Part shown: positions 22,605 to 24,115 of the stretch, piece by piece
How the letters are laid out: the number at the start of each line of letters is the position of its first letter
Position numbering within the stretch: position 1 is the stretch's first letter
Assembly: GCA_018398765.1 (NCBI GenBank)
Contig: JAHBMJ010001967.1
Location: 1 to 24,115 of the forward strand
Origin: Chromera velia
Lineage: Eukaryota > Sar > Chromeraceae
DNA: 24,115 nt
Direction: 5' to 3'
Made by a program: the position numbers and the translations under genes
The notes under the pieces: model-generated
Told to the model about the DNA's origin: nothing
The model's input: only the letters and a program-made list of their open reading frames with translations
Database searches by the model: none

Positions 22605-23697
22605 GGACGAAATTGTGCACATTGGTGGCCAGGAAGAGCAGCAGCCCCTGGGTCAACGAAGGTGCCCGAAGCCTCCCTCCCTCTACATTCATTCCCCGCT
22701 GCATGCTGCTGACCTGATGTAGGAGGAGCCAGTCGACTTTATCGACTGTGAGGTCTGCCTTCTCGAGAGATAACTTAATGGAGGCGGGGACCTCCCTGGT
22801 GGCAAATTTGAACACCTCTCTCCCGTTCATCGAAATGTCCCCAAACTCTCCCTTCGTCACGTGCCCCTTCCCCCCTGTCAAATCTTCTCGCTTGCTCTGC
22901 ATCGGAAGACACAGTTGCGGCCTTCTGTTGCCGTCACTGTGGAGGTCATACGCAAGAACGGACCCCTCTCCCTCTCCGCACGCCTCAAACAATACTGCCC
23001 CTGCGGCATCCCCGAAAAGGATGCACGTGTTCCGATCTTTCCAATCCACCCATCGGGACAGTGCATCCGCACCGATCACCAGACAACTCTTATAAACACC
23101 CGAATGCAAAAACAAACCTGCTGAGATCATCGAAAAGACAAAACCGGAGCAGGCTGCTGTAAGGTCAAATGCGACCGCGTTTGTGGCACCAATGCCAGCC
23201 GCAATTCCTGTCGCATCTCCGAACAAATCTTCGCTACTTGATGTGGCAAGCACGACAAGGTCAAGGTTCTCTGGATTGAAATTTGCGTTCTCAAGTGCTT
23301 TCTTCGATGCTTCTACAGCCAAACCCTGCAGAGTCTCTCCTTCTTGAAGCACGTGTCGTCTTGAGATTCCTGTTCGTGTGCGAATCCATTCGTCATCTGT
23401 CTCTACTATTGATTCTAAGTCGGAGTTCGTAATCACAGTGGGCGGCGCACAGCTGCCGATTCCCACAGGACGAATTTTCAGTTGCAACGAGGGACCTCCC
23501 TCTGCTGAAAGAGCAGATGGGGCAGTTTCTGATCTTCTTTTTCTGAATTCGAAGGAAGGAGAGGAGCCACTGGGAGAAAAGGGAAGACTACTCAGCAAAG
23601 GACGGCTCAGAAAACCTTCCGCAGCGTACCACGACAAAGAAACACACAGACAAACGAACACCCACATGCTAACCATCGTCACTGCGTAAACAGACAA
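21203..23697 (-). CDS. fabH: Beta-ketoacyl-ACP synthase III, plastid-targeted
   Basis: KAS III condenses acetyl-CoA with malonyl-ACP to start type II fatty-acid synthesis. It has two exons: 23697-22714 (328 codons) and 21421-21203. They are separated by a phase-0 intron of 1292 nt (CAG|GTCAGC ... CACGCAG|GCG), giving 400 aa. Residues 1-28 form a hydrophobic signal peptide ending near WYAAEG. The next residue is Phe, followed by a Ser/Pro-rich basic stretch to about 70, as expected for a bipartite leader to a complex red plastid. The mature part matches FabH (usually about 320 aa). It has [11 protein letters not shown], Cys183 in DLTAACSGF, His327 in LLHQAN (split by the intron after Gln) and Asn357 in [11 protein letters not shown], so the Cys-His-Asn triad is complete. 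The ending [15 protein letters not shown] is typical of the family. The intron is full of (AC)n and (GA)n repeats, and the frame happens to stay open for another 108 codons into it. TGA is used as a normal stop. Confidence 0.95.
21422..22713 (-). other. fabH intron (1292 nt) with microsatellites
   Basis: It contains (AC)n at about 21521-21570, GA/AG-rich DNA at about 22040-22170, CT-rich DNA at 22339-22406, (AC)n at about 22490-22565 and (AG)n at 22566-22602. ORFs in this interval on either strand (Arg-Glu, Leu-Ser, Cys-Val, Thr-His runs) are repeat artefacts. No nested gene is seen. Confidence 0.85.
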
Positions 23698-23790
23698 ACT
23701 TTCTACACAAGCTGTCAGTCAATCAGAGAGGAAGGGGAGAGGGACAGCAGGCTCACACTGCGGAGACAGAAACGAAGAAGGGACCCAAAA

Positions 23791-23907
23791 ATGGCTGCAG
23801 TCTCTGTCTCCTTTCCTGACTCTCCTCCGACCAACCGCCCACGACTCGAAGGAGATCTAGGTGAAGCACTTTTTCAGACTCACATGCAGCTGGTTGTCCT
23901 CAACGTG
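23791..23907 (+). CDS. Possible first exon of a divergent plus-strand gene
   Basis: An ATG in a favourable context (CCAAAAATGGCT) opens a 38-codon frame starting MAAVSVSFPDSPPTNRPRLE and ending at TGA 23905-23907. A donor-like AG|GTGAAG at 23859-23866 would splice it after about 23 codons. It begins 93 bp from the fabH start, so the two could share a bidirectional promoter. There is no further exon before the satellite at 23995, so the call is tentative. Confidence 0.3.
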
Positions 23908-23994
23908 TGAACTCAGATGAAAGGGAAGACAGTGAGAAGTTCCTAGACACTTGAGGAAGGCAGTCTGGTCTATCGACTTTGAGAGTTCAGTCTG

Positions 23995-24115
23995 GTGCAT
24001 GGCCCCGGAAAGCGAAGCGGGGGGCACTTAGAAAACAGAAATACCCCAGCCCACGTGCATGGCCCCGGAAAGCGAAGCGGGGGGCACTTAGAAAACAGAA
24101 ATACCCCAGCCCACG
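23995..24115 (-). repeat. Perfect 60-bp tandem repeat, two copies
   Basis: 23995-24054 and 24055-24114 are identical, and the second runs to the end of the window. The reverse complement matches the 60-bp units at 1954-2086 (GGGCTGGGGTAT, AAGTGCCCC, GCTTCGCTTT, GGGGCCAT), so the two ends of the window carry the family in opposite orientation. Confidence 0.95.

Noticed and set aside
21890-22722. Arg/Glu-rich, Thr/His-rich and Leu/Ser-rich ORFs
   Set aside because: They lie inside the fabH intron and are microsatellite translations.

Overview
This is eukaryotic nuclear DNA, not bacterial. Genes are interrupted by GT-AG introns, (TG)n, (GA)n and (GACA)n microsatellites are common, and much of the sequence is mobile or repetitive. 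The strongest clue to the organism is a KAS III (FabH) enzyme whose N-terminus looks like a signal peptide followed by a transit peptide that begins with Phe. That is the bipartite leader used for plastids of red-algal secondary origin. With the TE-rich layout and the TGCATGCA clusters, this suggests a chromerid alga (Chromera-like) or a close relative. The assignment is an inference.

Layout. 1-2086: a tandem satellite of about 312 bp, interrupted at 215-1348 by a hAT-like non-autonomous DNA transposon (8-bp target duplication, 15-bp inverted termini), then shorter ~60-bp units. 2087-8343: a complete but decayed Penelope-like retroelement with 344-bp direct repeats. It has a gag-position ORF1 and a long reading frame with a GIY-YIG endonuclease N-terminal to a reverse transcriptase, and this frame carries in-frame stops. 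8344-10120: (TG)n and a degenerate minisatellite whose units look like repeated 3' splice sites. 10406-11294: a small element with ~195-bp direct repeats, one of which contains a triplicated 62-bp hairpin unit. 11295-11402: a cluster of TGCATGCA palindromes. 11620-14852: a pepsin-fold, membrane-anchored aspartic-protease-like gene whose two catalytic motifs are both altered. 14853-16450: AT-rich non-coding DNA with a striking 22-bp hairpin. 16990-19263, minus strand: one or two unrecognised multi-exon genes with very small introns. 21203-23697, minus strand: two-exon fabH. 23791 onward: possible first exon of a divergent plus-strand gene. 23995-24115: a perfect tandem 60-bp repeat, the same family as at 1951-2086 but inverted.

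The genes do not form an operon or pathway. FabH would start fatty-acid synthesis in the plastid, the aspartic-protease-like protein would sit in the secretory or endomembrane system, and the rest is unknown. The most notable points are the domain order of the retroelement, the set of apparent 29-53-nt introns, the degenerate aspartic protease, and the nesting of a datable transposon insertion in the satellite. All exon boundaries were worked out by eye from reading frames and splice signals.
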